35,261 nt of DNA from Saccharicrinis sp. (GCA_024635555.1 JAGXIO010000033.1:1-35261), one strand, 5' to 3'; shown: positions 17,703-27,645, counted from the first letter of the stretch. Made by a program: numbers and translations. The notes: a model not told the origin generated them from the letters alone.

Positions 17703-19196
17703 ATGAAACGAAAATTATCACAAAGAATCCCTTTCAAAATTGCGATATTGATGATATTTTTGATATCGCTGACATCTTGTGAGGATTTTTTAAATCAAAA
17801 ACCCACAGACGGTTTAGTCTATGATGAATATTGGAAAAATAAAGAAGAAGTTCTTGCAACTTTGGGAGGAGCGTATCAAACTTTTTCTAAGTTAGATTAT
17901 ACCTTATTTGTACATGGCGAATTACGCGGCGATATGTTGAGATACATTCCCATAGATGGTAAAACAGCTGAGATTGATCTAATGACTTCCAATATTGGAA
18001 CCAATCAGTCTTTTGCAAACTGGGGTGATTTTTATACAACAATTAACATTTGTAATTCGGTAATTGCGTTGGCGCCAGGTGTGCAAGCCAAGGATCCTAC
18101 CTTCACTGATTATCTGTTGACGCAGTATGTGTCGGAAGCCACCTTTTTACGTAGTCTTACTTATTTTTACTTGGTACGTATCTTTCAGGATGTACCCTAC
18201 ATAACAGTACCTACAGTAACGGATCAAGCCGATTTTTTTCCACCTCTTACTTCAGGCGAAGAAATTCTTGAAGCTATTAAAGCAGATCTAATAGCTATTC
18301 GGAATACAATGCCTGAGCATCCAACAAATCAAATGACAAAGTCGCGAGCCACTGTAGGTGCTGTAAATGCTTTGTTGGCGGATATTTCCTTATGGAATTT
18401 TGAGTATGACGATTGCATTAAATACATCGATGCGGTGGAACAAAGTGGGCTATACTTCTTGGTACCCGGTAATGAGTGGTTCAAGAATTTTAGTGCAGGA
18501 TTTACATTGGAGAATATTTTTGAAATTTATTTCGACGATGCAGATGAGCAACCGAACTCTGTTAGCGTTAAAACTTATCCCACCATCTCCGTAGAGAAGC
18601 CTTTCTTATATTCGAGTTTTTATGCCGATGAAATATTAGGTGTGTCAATAAGCGACGCTGGCGAAAAAATTAGAGGTAATGGTTCAATTTCTGATACTCG
18701 TCAAGTATGGAAATATGTTGGAGCCGATAAAACTAAATTGCGTTCTAGTACCGAAATTAATAGTGCTAATTTTATAATTTACCGCTTGGCCGATCTTTTC
18801 TTGATGAAAGCGGAAGCATATTCTCAATCGGAAACACCCGATTTTGCAAAAGCATTAGTGTATCTTAATAAAATAAGAGTTCGAGCGGATATGCTACCTT
18901 ACGCACAGTTTTCAAGTACGCAGGCATTTGAAGATGCCATTCTGTTAGAACGTGCCAAAGAATTAGCTTACGAAGGCAAACGCTGGTTTGACTTGTTGCG
19001 TATGGGAAGAAGAAATGATTATGCCAGAAAGAATAAACTTATTGAAACTCTTGTTAAAAGTATTCCTTCGTCGCAGCAGCTTGTATACCAAGCACGCCTT
19101 AGCGATCCTAACGGCTGGTTTATGCCAATTAAGCAGGATGAAATTGAAAAGAATAAGAACTTGACGCAAAACTCATATTACGATGAAAATAAATAG
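17703..19196 (+). CDS. SusD/RagB-type glycan-binding lipoprotein, first copy
   Basis: A 497-residue lipoprotein (lipobox SLTSC, Cys26, then EDFLNQKP, the usual SusD start). The TPR-rich fold is recognisable from FLRSLTYFYLVRIFQDVPY, ATVGAVNALLADISLW and LERAKELAYEGKRWFDLLRMGR. The C terminus has the canonical tail (WFMPIKQDEIEKNKNLTQN). It binds oligosaccharides on the outer face and closes over the SusC barrel encoded upstream. The GELRGD motif near residue 75 is shared with the second SusD. The next gene starts inside its last codons (14-nt overlap), which points to translational coupling. Confidence 0.95.
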   Translation: MKRKLSQRIPFKIAILMIFLISLTSCEDFLNQKPTDGLVYDEYWKNKEEVLATLGGAYQTFSKLDYTLFVHGELRGDMLRYIPIDGKTAEIDLMTSNIGTNQSFANWGDFYTTINICNSVIALAPGVQAKDPTFTDYLLTQYVSEATFLRSLTYFYLVRIFQDVPYITVPTVTDQADFFPPLTSGEEILEAIKADLIAIRNTMPEHPTNQMTKSRATVGAVNALLADISLWNFEYDDCIKYIDAVEQSGLYFLVPGNEWFKNFSAGFTLENIFEIYFDDADEQPNSVSVKTYPTISVEKPFLYSSFYADEILGVSISDAGEKIRGNGSISDTRQVWKYVGADKTKLRSSTEINSANFIIYRLADLFLMKAEAYSQSETPDFAKALVYLNKIRVRADMLPYAQFSSTQAFEDAILLERAKELAYEGKRWFDLLRMGRRNDYARKNKLIETLVKSIPSSQQLVYQARLSDPNGWFMPIKQDEIEKNKNLTQNSYYDENK

Positions 19197-20775
19197 AAAT
19201 TTCAGCAACATTACGGTCTTACAGGTCTTTTTTGTACTGTTTATAGGCCTTTTATCTTGTGTAGAAGACCCTAAAGAGGATATTCTTTTTAATCAAGGTG
19301 AAGATAAGTATGAAAACATCATGCAGTATATTGATGCCAATCCTAACTTTTCTTCTTTTTCGGAAATTGTGCATGCAGGTAATTTAACAGATGTACTCAG
19401 CTCATATAACAGTAATGGTGGTAATAGTTATACCCTGTTTTTGCCAACAAATGAAGCCGTAACTAAATTTATCGAACAAAGTGATCGATTCGCTACATTT
19501 GATGACTTATTACAAGATGAAGTATATTCAGCAGAAATTGTTAAATATCACCTTGTTAATGAACGGATACCTTCTAATGATTTTCCCAATGGTGCTTTAG
19601 CCGATAAAACTATATCAAATTATTTTTTGACCATTGTTTTTAAAGAAGAAAATGGCGTTATTTCTTATGCTGTTAACGATGAATCTAAAGTGTTGACTAC
19701 AGATATCAAAAAAAATAATGGGGTCATACATACCATTGATAAAATGCTGACTCCTGTAGTGTTTACTTCGTATGAATGGGTGCAAGAAAGTAGTAGTTTT
19801 ACTATTTACGCTGAATTATTACAAAAATGTGGCTTAGCAGATTCTTTAAACGCCTTTGAACTAGATGAGTTAGGCCGTGCAGTGTATAACGAATACACGT
19901 TGTTTGCTGAATCGGATGCGCTTTACGCAGCTAATAATATTTTCTCGTTCGATGATTTAGTGAATTCTATTGACCCCTCTGGTGCTGCAAATCAGGATTT
20001 TACCAATACAACAAATTTGGTGAATAAATATGCACGCTATCATATTTTAGAGCAAAGTGTTTTTATTGATGAATTTATCAGCAGCGTTTATAATACCTAT
20101 GGTGATTTTCCGATTTCTGTAGATTTAGATTCCATCATAAAAATCAATAAGAATCCTAAAAGAGTTTTTGATGTGATGGTAAATAATAAAGATACCGTAA
20201 AGATAGATTATTTGCAGGTTGATCTTAATAACAGTAATATCGTTACCCGAAGTGGTGCGATTCATCAATTAGATCATCTTTTATATCCTTATTTACCTGC
20301 ACGCAAAGATGTCAGTATAGATTTTTATCTCGAACCAATACTAAAGACTTATGAAAATACTGAAGGTAGTTTTCGAATTCTTGATGAGGATCTTAAATTT
20401 ATCAGTTTTATTGGTACAAGGGGTTTAATACATACAAAGTTGTCAGCTAGTGAGGGAGGAAATAATTACATCGAAGTTTATGGTGATGTAGACTTTATTT
20501 ATAAAACGCCAAAGATTTTAGCTGGAAGGTATAATTTCAGGGTGCTTTTAAAACGAGGAATTTCTACTTATGCAAGTATACAGGGATATGTTGATGACAA
20601 AAAAGTAGGTGTTGTAATTGATGCTACTCAAGGTGGTTTTAATGGTGTTGTAAATTTTGGCACCTACACGCTGGGTACAGTCGAATTTTCTGAATTTACC
20701 ACGCATACAGTTAAGCTGAGTACGGTTATTCCCGGTTATATGTTAATTGACCGTATCATCTTTGAACCAATTTAA
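19183..20775 (+). CDS. Fasciclin-domain surface lipoprotein with a C-terminal beta-sandwich, 530 aa (first of a pair)
   Basis: The lipobox is LLSC (Cys26), followed by VEDPKED. Two FAS1 domains can be seen. The first is at ~41-190 (YTLFLPTNEAV, IVKYHLV, GVIHTIDKMLTPV) and the second at ~200-370 (YARYHIL, GAIHQLDHLLYPY). Residues ~372-530 form a beta-rich domain (LAGRYNFRVLLKRG, IQGYVDDKKVG, HTVKLSTVIPGYMLIDRIIF) that resembles a galactose-binding-like carbohydrate-binding fold. FAS1 plus a glycan-binding domain suggests a surface glycan-binding protein that takes the place of SusE/SusF. The start codon lies within SusD (14-nt overlap). The next gene has the same length and domain plan. Confidence 0.82.
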   Translation: MKINRNFSNITVLQVFFVLFIGLLSCVEDPKEDILFNQGEDKYENIMQYIDANPNFSSFSEIVHAGNLTDVLSSYNSNGGNSYTLFLPTNEAVTKFIEQSDRFATFDDLLQDEVYSAEIVKYHLVNERIPSNDFPNGALADKTISNYFLTIVFKEENGVISYAVNDESKVLTTDIKKNNGVIHTIDKMLTPVVFTSYEWVQESSSFTIYAELLQKCGLADSLNAFELDELGRAVYNEYTLFAESDALYAANNIFSFDDLVNSIDPSGAANQDFTNTTNLVNKYARYHILEQSVFIDEFISSVYNTYGDFPISVDLDSIIKINKNPKRVFDVMVNNKDTVKIDYLQVDLNNSNIVTRSGAIHQLDHLLYPYLPARKDVSIDFYLEPILKTYENTEGSFRILDEDLKFISFIGTRGLIHTKLSASEGGNNYIEVYGDVDFIYKTPKILAGRYNFRVLLKRGISTYASIQGYVDDKKVGVVIDATQGGFNGVVNFGTYTLGTVEFSEFTTHTVKLSTVIPGYMLIDRIIFEPI

Positions 20776-20804
20776 TAATTATAACCAATATAATACTTCA
20801 AAAC

Positions 20805-22397
20805 ATGCGTTATATAATTAATAAAATATCCACATTAGTATTGTTGTCAAGCCTATTGTTTGCTTGTCAGGAACAAGAATTGGAGGATTATCTTTATAAA
20901 GAAACAGAAGCTACTGTGGATACTGATATTATGTCTTTGTTAAAGCAAAATCAGGATTATTCTCAGTTTGTTGAGCTTTTAGAACAGTATCAGATTGACA
21001 CCTTACTTAGAAAGGGTAATATATTTACCTTCTTTGTACCTAGTAATAGCGCAATGGCTAACATTGAGCAAGGATTACTAGGAGATAAAGAATTAGTAGA
21101 ATACCTTATTACAGAGTCTTATGTGAATGTTAATCATATTGAGGGTCGAGGGTTGATACAAACCAAGGGTGGAAAGTTTGGTCTTATTGAAGCTCTGGGA
21201 GATTCTAGTTATACTTTTGATGGAATAGATATCGTAAAAGGTAGTCCATTAACAAATAATGGACGCTATTATGAAATTGCGGGAGTTGCGGAACCTAAAC
21301 CCAATTTGTATGAATATATTTCTGCAACCAATCCATTTTACGGTAATTATATAGATTCCCAAGATTCTATTTATTTGGATAAACTCTTAAGTACACCCAT
21401 TGGCTATACCGATGAGGGTTTAACTGTATATGATACTGTGTTAACAACAGTTAATTTATTTGAAAGAGATTACTTTGCTATTTCCGAGGAGTTTAGGGAA
21501 CGTAAAGCAACGATGCTCTTATTTACCCAGGAACAATATGATGGAGCTTTACAAATTATTTCGGATAATTTGGATATTCCGTTCGACAGCATTCCATTTA
21601 GTTGGCAAAATGATATATTGATGCCTGATTTGATAGAGCAAAGTGTGTTTTCAAGTTCACTTCCATATGCTGCTTTTACCTCTGGTCGTGCGCGAAACAT
21701 TGTTGGCGATAGTGTAAATGTAAATCCTCAGAATATTTCGCCTGAATACTTTGAGAGTAGTAATGGACGAGCCTATAAATTGATTGATTTCCGGGTGTCG
21801 GAAATACTTTATAAAGTGAAAGACACTATAGTGATGACCTCATTGGTAAAAGACGAAAGTAAAATAGGACAGGGGCCTTGGACATGGAAGGAAGGAGTAG
21901 AGGTAAAAGGAACAAAATTTGACCCGGTTAGTATTTCGAATCCTAAATCAAAATTTGGAACTAGTTTACTTGTTGATATGGGAAACAATTTTAAAGGTGA
22001 GTATTCTGTAGCCTATACACATAAAAATATATTTCCTGCAAAGTATAAGCTTACCGTAAGAATTAATGCAGCTAGTGTAACCGGTATCTATAATTTCTTT
22101 ATAAATGGCAAGCCATATCCCGTTGATATTGGTAATGGTCCTGAGATGGACTTTGATTTCGAAAGTGTGGCATTGGGAAGGACCCCAGGTGTTTACCCTG
22201 CTGTGAGTGGAGGATTTATTCCATATGACAAATCAAGTGGCTTTATTAAATTCGAAATTTTAGTCGATAATATTCTTACCTATGGCGATGTAGAAGTCAA
22301 ATTAGAATATGTAGAACCCAGCAGACGAAACTATAGAAAATGTGGTTTCAATATTGATTATATTTCTTTAGAATATTATAGTAACAATAATAACTAA
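20805..22397 (+). CDS. Fasciclin-like surface lipoprotein with a C-terminal beta-sandwich, 530 aa (second of a pair)
   Basis: The lipobox is LFAC (Cys21), followed by QEQELEDYL. FAS1-like region 1 is at ~42-168 (FTFFVPSNSAM, LVEYLITESYVNVNHI, GRYYEIAGVAEP). A more divergent region 2 is at ~169-345 (TMLLFTQEQYDGAL, GRAYKLIDFRVSEI). Residues ~348-530 form a beta-rich domain (FPAKYKLTVRINA, NFFINGKPYPVDIG, FIKFEILVDN, CGFNIDYISLEYY) in the place of the putative glycan-binding domain of the preceding gene. The equal length and shared plan suggest an old tandem duplication, but the sequences have diverged strongly. It probably serves the SusCD pair that follows after 36 nt. The ligand is unknown. 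Confidence 0.75.
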   Translation: MRYIINKISTLVLLSSLLFACQEQELEDYLYKETEATVDTDIMSLLKQNQDYSQFVELLEQYQIDTLLRKGNIFTFFVPSNSAMANIEQGLLGDKELVEYLITESYVNVNHIEGRGLIQTKGGKFGLIEALGDSSYTFDGIDIVKGSPLTNNGRYYEIAGVAEPKPNLYEYISATNPFYGNYIDSQDSIYLDKLLSTPIGYTDEGLTVYDTVLTTVNLFERDYFAISEEFRERKATMLLFTQEQYDGALQIISDNLDIPFDSIPFSWQNDILMPDLIEQSVFSSSLPYAAFTSGRARNIVGDSVNVNPQNISPEYFESSNGRAYKLIDFRVSEILYKVKDTIVMTSLVKDESKIGQGPWTWKEGVEVKGTKFDPVSISNPKSKFGTSLLVDMGNNFKGEYSVAYTHKNIFPAKYKLTVRINAASVTGIYNFFINGKPYPVDIGNGPEMDFDFESVALGRTPGVYPAVSGGFIPYDKSSGFIKFEILVDNILTYGDVEVKLEYVEPSRRNYRKCGFNIDYISLEYYSNNNN

Positions 22398-22433
22398 TAA
22401 GTTCTTTATTATAGAACGCAACAATAGCATAAC

Positions 22434-25400
22434 ATGAACAGAATCGTAACCATTTTATCTGTAATAATGCTTCATGTATTTTGGGCTTTACCTATTTTAG
22501 GACAAAGTACAAAAATACTTTCAGGTCGTGTGTTGAATGATGCCAAACAGCCGGTGAGCCAGGTCACACTTAATATTCCGGGTTCAGAGCCAGTGTTTAC
22601 TGGAGAGGATGGCGTTTTCACTATTCCCCGTGTAAGTGAAAAGGAATGGCTTTTTGTGACTCCTTTAGAAGGATATAGCCCCAAAAAGATTCTTTTGCTC
22701 GACCAGGAAGAAGTGATTATATACGTAACAAGCTCGGATATGGAGTCTCCATATTCCGAGGCTCTTACTCCTTTGGATAATAAAGAAAGACGAGATGTAA
22801 TTTCATCTTTTAAAGCTTTAAATCCTTCTGGATTCGAAAACCAACCTTATACTTCTACCGAACAGTATTTGCAAGGGGCTGTTTCGGGCGCTTTTGTAAC
22901 GCAAACATCAGGTATGCCAGGTGCCGGTGCATCTGTATATCTTCGGGGATACTCATCGTTATTGTCTAATAATCAGCCTTTATATATTGTTGATGGCATG
23001 CCACTTGAAAACGGCAATATCTACAATAATTTAATCGAAGGTTACAACTTTAGTCCTATTACAAGTATCGATCCTTTAGATATTTCTCAAATTTCAGTAT
23101 TGAAAGATGCCGCTGCAACTGCCATATACGGTGCAAAAGGGGCTAACGGTGTGGTTATTATTAAAACCTTGGATCCTACAGAAACCAAAACAACTATTGA
23201 TTTCAATTACAGAACGGGTATTTCAATGGCACCAGCGCAGCTATCGCAGCTTAATGCCAAAGCCTATAAAACCTTAGCTAACGAAGTTCTTTTCTCTAGT
23301 AGTATGTCGGAGGAGCAGTATAGGGAAGGTTATCCGGGTTTATTTGTGACTCCCGGTGAGAATGACTTTATAACTTATAATCATAATACAAACTGGCAGG
23401 ACGAAGTATTTAAAAATAGTATCATGAACAATGTACTCTTTTCTATAAAGGGGGGTGATGCGATTGCTAAATATGCTTTGTCTGTGGGTTATTTGCAAAA
23501 AAATGGTATTATTAAAAATACCTCTTATGATCGTTTAAACATTCGACTTGTTGGTGCATTTGATATTTTCTCTTGGTTAAAAATGGATGTGGCATCAAGC
23601 TTGACCTCCGGTATCTCCATGCTTAAAGAGTCTGGTTTATCTTCGGTGTCTAATCCTTTGTTATCCTCTTTGTGGAAAAGTCCTATGCTTAATCCTTACG
23701 AATATGATAATCAAGGTAATCTTCTGAGAACAATAGATGAAGTGGATCAATTGGGAACATCAAATCCAACATCTGTTATTAATTTATCGGAAGCTCAGGC
23801 TAAAAATTATAAATTTATAACGTCGGTTAATTTAAAGGGAGATATTACTAAGCACCTTAAATTTAATTCTCTTATGGGTTTAAATTCAAATAACTCTAAA
23901 GAATACATGTTCATACCTAATAGAGGATTTGACCTTTTGTATGAGGATGAAGTGGAGAATGAAACAAAAGCACAAAATAATTCATTTTACACGATGTATA
24001 ATGATAACCGTATTTTTTATTCCAACACTTTTAATAATGTGCATGCTTTATATGGCGCATTGGGCTTAAGGTGGCAAAAAAATCAATACGATCAGGATTT
24101 TGGTATTGGTAGAAACACCGGAAGTGATTCTTATACTAATCTGCAGACAGGTAGTGATACGTACGATTTAATTGGTGGAAGTAATAGAGCTTGGAATTGG
24201 GGTGCATTATATTCAAATTTATCCTATTCGTATGCCGATAAATATCTCCTTTCGGCAACTTTATCTTCCGATGTATCATCACGTATAGGTGAAAATGCTG
24301 CAAATACGGTTAAATTTGGGGATACGCCTGTGGGTATTTTTTATTCTGTTGCAGGTGCCTGGCGTATTTCTAGTGAAAAATTCCTGTCAAATGTTAATTT
24401 TATTGAAGAGCTAAAACTTCGTGCTTCTTATGGCATCACTGGAAATGATGATGTGGGTGAAGTGAATAGTTATTCTCACTTTGTGGTTAGTCAATACCGT
24501 GAAGTTGGCGTTTTGATTCCTGGAGGTTTAGCCAATGATGAATTAACTTTTCAAACTAAAAAGCAGTTGAATTTAGGTTTGGATTTTAGTGCTCTAGCCA
24601 ACCGTTTTAACTTTACACTCAATTACTTTGATAATAAAAGTGAAAATGTGGTCATGCTCGAGGTGCAGGATAGTTACTTTGGTTACGATACTTATCCCAA
24701 TAATACGGCATCTTTTTCTACAAAAGGGCTTGAAGCAGAGGCTTTTTGGCGGGTATTTAGTCGTCCTAATTTTACTTTGGATTTAGGGTTAAACTTATCT
24801 AAATATAGTACGGTTATAGATCAAATCACTTCGGGAGAAAAAGTACTGGATGCCCCTGGACAGATGCAAGTGATAAACCGTAATGGAGAGCCTATTAATA
24901 GTTTTTATGGCTATCGCTTCAAAGGGGTATATGCTTCCTCGCAAGAGGCGAATGAGGCTAATATGTACAACTCTAGGGGATTATCATACAAAGCAGGCGA
25001 TGCTATTTACGAAAATGTGGCTGATGCAGATGGAAATGTGGATAATATGATTGATGAAAATGACAAACAGTTGTTAGGTTCTTTTGAACCTGATTTCTTT
25101 GGAGGATTTTTTATTAACACACGCTATAAAAATATTAGCTTAAACATGTTCTTTCAAGGGGTATATGGAAATGAGGTATATAATTATTTGAGACAACAGA
25201 ACGAAAGCTTGTCGGGACTCGAAAACCAGAGTGTAAAAACTTTGCAGCGTTGGCAGTATGAAGGACAACAAACCTCTGTACCAAAAGCCAGCTGGAATGA
25301 TCCCATGGGTAATGCCGTTTTCTCCGACAGATGGATTGAAGATGGTTCTTATTTACGCTTAAAAAATTTAACCTTAGCTTATGATATTAAGAAAAAAGTT

Positions 25401-25577
25401 TTAGGACTTTCTTCTATCAAAGTTTATGCAACGGCATCCAATCTCTTTACTTTTACTAAATATTTAGGCTACGACCCCGAGTTTAGTTATTCGCAGGATA
25501 TGATGTTGCAAGGAGTGGATTATGCCAACATGCCAGTAAGCAAGCAATTTATGCTGGGTGTGAAGATTGGCCTGTAA
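22434..25577 (+). CDS. SusC/RagA-type TonB-dependent transporter, second copy
   Basis: A 1047-residue protein with a signal peptide cut near ILGQ (~24). Residues ~28-100 are the carboxypeptidase-D-like extension (LSGRVLNDAKQPVSQVTL). The plug signatures are VYLRGYSSLLSNNQPLYIVDG, SVLKDAAATAIYG and GANGVVIIKT. The barrel has the usual late motifs (DLGLNLSKY, NSFYGYRFKGVY, LGSFEPDFFGGF, DGSYLRLKNLTLAYD) and ends in an aromatic strand (QFMLGVKIGL). I see no clear TonB box between the extension and the plug, unlike the first copy. It is clearly different from the first SusC, so the locus probably imports two kinds of oligosaccharide or two sizes of fragment. The partner SusD lies 157 nt downstream. 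Confidence 0.94.
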   Translation: MNRIVTILSVIMLHVFWALPILGQSTKILSGRVLNDAKQPVSQVTLNIPGSEPVFTGEDGVFTIPRVSEKEWLFVTPLEGYSPKKILLLDQEEVIIYVTSSDMESPYSEALTPLDNKERRDVISSFKALNPSGFENQPYTSTEQYLQGAVSGAFVTQTSGMPGAGASVYLRGYSSLLSNNQPLYIVDGMPLENGNIYNNLIEGYNFSPITSIDPLDISQISVLKDAAATAIYGAKGANGVVIIKTLDPTETKTTIDFNYRTGISMAPAQLSQLNAKAYKTLANEVLFSSSMSEEQYREGYPGLFVTPGENDFITYNHNTNWQDEVFKNSIMNNVLFSIKGGDAIAKYALSVGYLQKNGIIKNTSYDRLNIRLVGAFDIFSWLKMDVASSLTSGISMLKESGLSSVSNPLLSSLWKSPMLNPYEYDNQGNLLRTIDEVDQLGTSNPTSVINLSEAQAKNYKFITSVNLKGDITKHLKFNSLMGLNSNNSKEYMFIPNRGFDLLYEDEVENETKAQNNSFYTMYNDNRIFYSNTFNNVHALYGALGLRWQKNQYDQDFGIGRNTGSDSYTNLQTGSDTYDLIGGSNRAWNWGALYSNLSYSYADKYLLSATLSSDVSSRIGENAANTVKFGDTPVGIFYSVAGAWRISSEKFLSNVNFIEELKLRASYGITGNDDVGEVNSYSHFVVSQYREVGVLIPGGLANDELTFQTKKQLNLGLDFSALANRFNFTLNYFDNKSENVVMLEVQDSYFGYDTYPNNTASFSTKGLEAEAFWRVFSRPNFTLDLGLNLSKYSTVIDQITSGEKVLDAPGQMQVINRNGEPINSFYGYRFKGVYASSQEANEANMYNSRGLSYKAGDAIYENVADADGNVDNMIDENDKQLLGSFEPDFFGGFFINTRYKNISLNMFFQGVYGNEVYNYLRQQNESLSGLENQSVKTLQRWQYEGQQTSVPKASWNDPMGNAVFSDRWIEDGSYLRLKNLTLAYDIKKKVLGLSSIKVYATASNLFTFTKYLGYDPEFSYSQDMMLQGVDYANMPVSKQFMLGVKIGL

Positions 25578-25734
25578 TCCTTGGTTAATTTTATTAGTTT
25601 GTATAATTAAAAAAAAATGAAGTATAAAACGAGCCAGGAGAAAAATCTGACACAAGAGGATGATTATTGATGGCGAGTTCTCTGCCTACCGGCTGGCAGG
25701 CATATGGCATTAAAAAACAACAAATTATAAGCAC
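25578..25734. other. SusC-SusD gap with a SusD-tail-like peptide and a palindromic repeat
   Basis: At 157 nt this gap is longer than the other gaps in the block. At 25618-25671 a short open stretch ends in EKNLTQEDDY and a TGA stop, which resembles the canonical SusD tail (NLTQN..Y). At 25683-25702 TGCCTACCGGCTGGCAGGCA forms an imperfect G+C-rich palindrome. No convincing promoter is seen. Confidence 0.4.
25683..25702. repeat. Imperfect 20-bp G+C-rich palindrome
   Basis: The sequence TGCCTACCGGCTGGCAGGCA has arms that match at eight of ten positions. It belongs with the elements at 27659-27678 and 27795-27815, all of the CTGCC...GGCAGG type and all intergenic. Confidence 0.55.
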
Positions 25735-27639
25735 ATGAAAAAGATAATAATATATGCTCTATTATTACTTGTTGTAACTACAGCATGTAATGATTTTTTA
25801 AACCCCGACCAAGGTTTGGTATTGCCAGATAGTCAGGTACCAAGGGATGAAGTGGAATTACGCTCTATTAGTTTGGGATTGTATAGATTGCAACAAGATT
25901 TGGTTGAGCAGATTGTATTGTTAGGCGAATTACGCGGCGATCTTTTAACCGTAACAAAAAATGCGGATCCTGATTTAAGAGAAATAAATTCTTTTCAAAT
26001 AACGGAAAACAATAGATTTGCTACTCCCTCAAAATTTTATAAGCTAATAGCAGCTTGTAATAAGGTAATTAGGATACTGGAACATAAGCATCCCGAGGTG
26101 CTCGATAAAAATTCAACCATATCTAACTATCATCGTATGTATGGTGAGGCCGTAGCAATGAGATCGTGGTCCTATTTTTATGCCGTTAGGATATGGAATG
26201 AAATACCTTATGTTCCGGAAACACTAAATACGATTGAAGAAATCAACGCATATGTAAACTCACCCGGAGAATATACCGACAGCGTGTATATTGATTACGC
26301 TCCCAATGGAAAAGATACCAAACCTGCTTTTGATACGACCTTTGTTTATACAGATAAAAAGTTTTTGAATCAAGACGTAATGACTCGTCGATGTATAAAA
26401 GATATCCAGGAAAAGGTTAGAGTGGTAGGTGTTGATTATTCCAATAAAGATCAAATTAATGATGTAACATGGAATACAACAGTATGGAACGAAGATGCGC
26501 TTAAAGCCTTGTTGGTTCAAATGTATATGCATATTGATAACTATACAGACGCACTTAGTATTGTGGAGCCAACCTTTTTAAGAAGGGTTGCAGTGGATGT
26601 GAACGCAGTGTATTTAAAATACGCCCTAGATCGCCAATTTGCTAATGATAGTTGGAAGGACATTTTTAAAGAAATTTATCCTGATGAGCATATATTTACA
26701 CTGCCATTCCAAAAACTCCAATCCTCTTGGCAGTTAAATCCTCTTCAACGTTATTTCTCCATCGTCAAACCCAATACTTACGCTGTAAAACCAACGGCTA
26801 AATCTATACGTCTGTGGGAATCTCAATGGAGGAATTATAAAATTATAAATCTATATTTAGCTAATCCATATATGGATACTACCAAGGTCAGGGATAATGG
26901 TATTCCCGGTTACGGTTTGCCAGGTGATTTTTCCAGAGGTTATAATGCTTCCTATATATATGTTAAAGATGGTGTTGCGCTTACGGATAGTACAGTGAAA
27001 AAGATGTTGGATCTCAAGCGTCTTGGTTTCTGGGATGAAATTGACATTATGATGCGAGGGGTAGATACCGTAGCTTATAAATATACAATAGAAAAAAGTA
27101 GATTCGACCAGGATGCTAACTTTATTGTTTACCGCGCGGCATCAATGCACTTATATGCTGCCGAGATTATGGTTAATCGTCAATATCAGGATGGCGGTTC
27201 GCCCAGATTCGATTACCCAGTAGCTCAGAAATATATTTATAATGGTGATTATATGGCTTCAGGTGATGCCCGTTTAGGTGTTGCAGGCAGGGCCGGGTTT
27301 TCTCAATTTGAAGGTAAAGATGTTGACAAGGACGGATACTATATATTTAATCCTGATAATAATAAAATTGTAGAATTTAAAAAATTCGGATCACCATCAG
27401 ATAAAGCACTATATCTCGAAGATATTATGATGGATGAAAGAGCTCGGGAATTGGCTTTTGAAGGAGAGCGGTTTTACGATTATATAAGAATTGCACGCCG
27501 TCGTCAAAAAGCGGGTAACAATGGTATTGCGTGGTTGGCAAATAAAATATCAGCATCATATCCTGCTAATGAACAAGCTGATATTAAAGCACGTTTGATG
27601 GTTGAAAGTAATTGGTACTTACCATTTGTACTTAAATAA
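25735..27639 (+). CDS. SusD/RagB-type glycan-binding lipoprotein, second copy
   Basis: A 634-residue lipoprotein (lipobox TTAC, Cys18, then NDFLNPDQ). SusD features are the GELRGD motif (~64-69), AVAMRSWSYFYAVRIWNEIPY (TPR helix), DALKALLVQMYMHIDNY, and MDERARELAFEGERFYDYIRIARR near the C terminus. It is about 130 residues longer than the first SusD, with extra segments around ~165-225 and ~350-440 that may form a different glycan site. It stops at NWYLPFVLK and lacks the usual EIxxNxxLTQN tail. It pairs with the SusC directly upstream. A terminator follows 68 nt after the stop. Confidence 0.93.
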   Translation: MKKIIIYALLLLVVTTACNDFLNPDQGLVLPDSQVPRDEVELRSISLGLYRLQQDLVEQIVLLGELRGDLLTVTKNADPDLREINSFQITENNRFATPSKFYKLIAACNKVIRILEHKHPEVLDKNSTISNYHRMYGEAVAMRSWSYFYAVRIWNEIPYVPETLNTIEEINAYVNSPGEYTDSVYIDYAPNGKDTKPAFDTTFVYTDKKFLNQDVMTRRCIKDIQEKVRVVGVDYSNKDQINDVTWNTTVWNEDALKALLVQMYMHIDNYTDALSIVEPTFLRRVAVDVNAVYLKYALDRQFANDSWKDIFKEIYPDEHIFTLPFQKLQSSWQLNPLQRYFSIVKPNTYAVKPTAKSIRLWESQWRNYKIINLYLANPYMDTTKVRDNGIPGYGLPGDFSRGYNASYIYVKDGVALTDSTVKKMLDLKRLGFWDEIDIMMRGVDTVAYKYTIEKSRFDQDANFIVYRAASMHLYAAEIMVNRQYQDGGSPRFDYPVAQKYIYNGDYMASGDARLGVAGRAGFSQFEGKDVDKDGYYIFNPDNNKIVEFKKFGSPSDKALYLEDIMMDERARELAFEGERFYDYIRIARRRQKAGNNGIAWLANKISASYPANEQADIKARLMVESNWYLPFVLK

Positions 27640-27645
27640 TATGCA

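Noticed and set aside
22401-22417. Small hairpin (GTTCT / AGAAC) between the third fasciclin gene and the second SusC
   Set aside because: Only five base pairs with an A+T loop and no T run; too weak for a terminator inside a likely operon.
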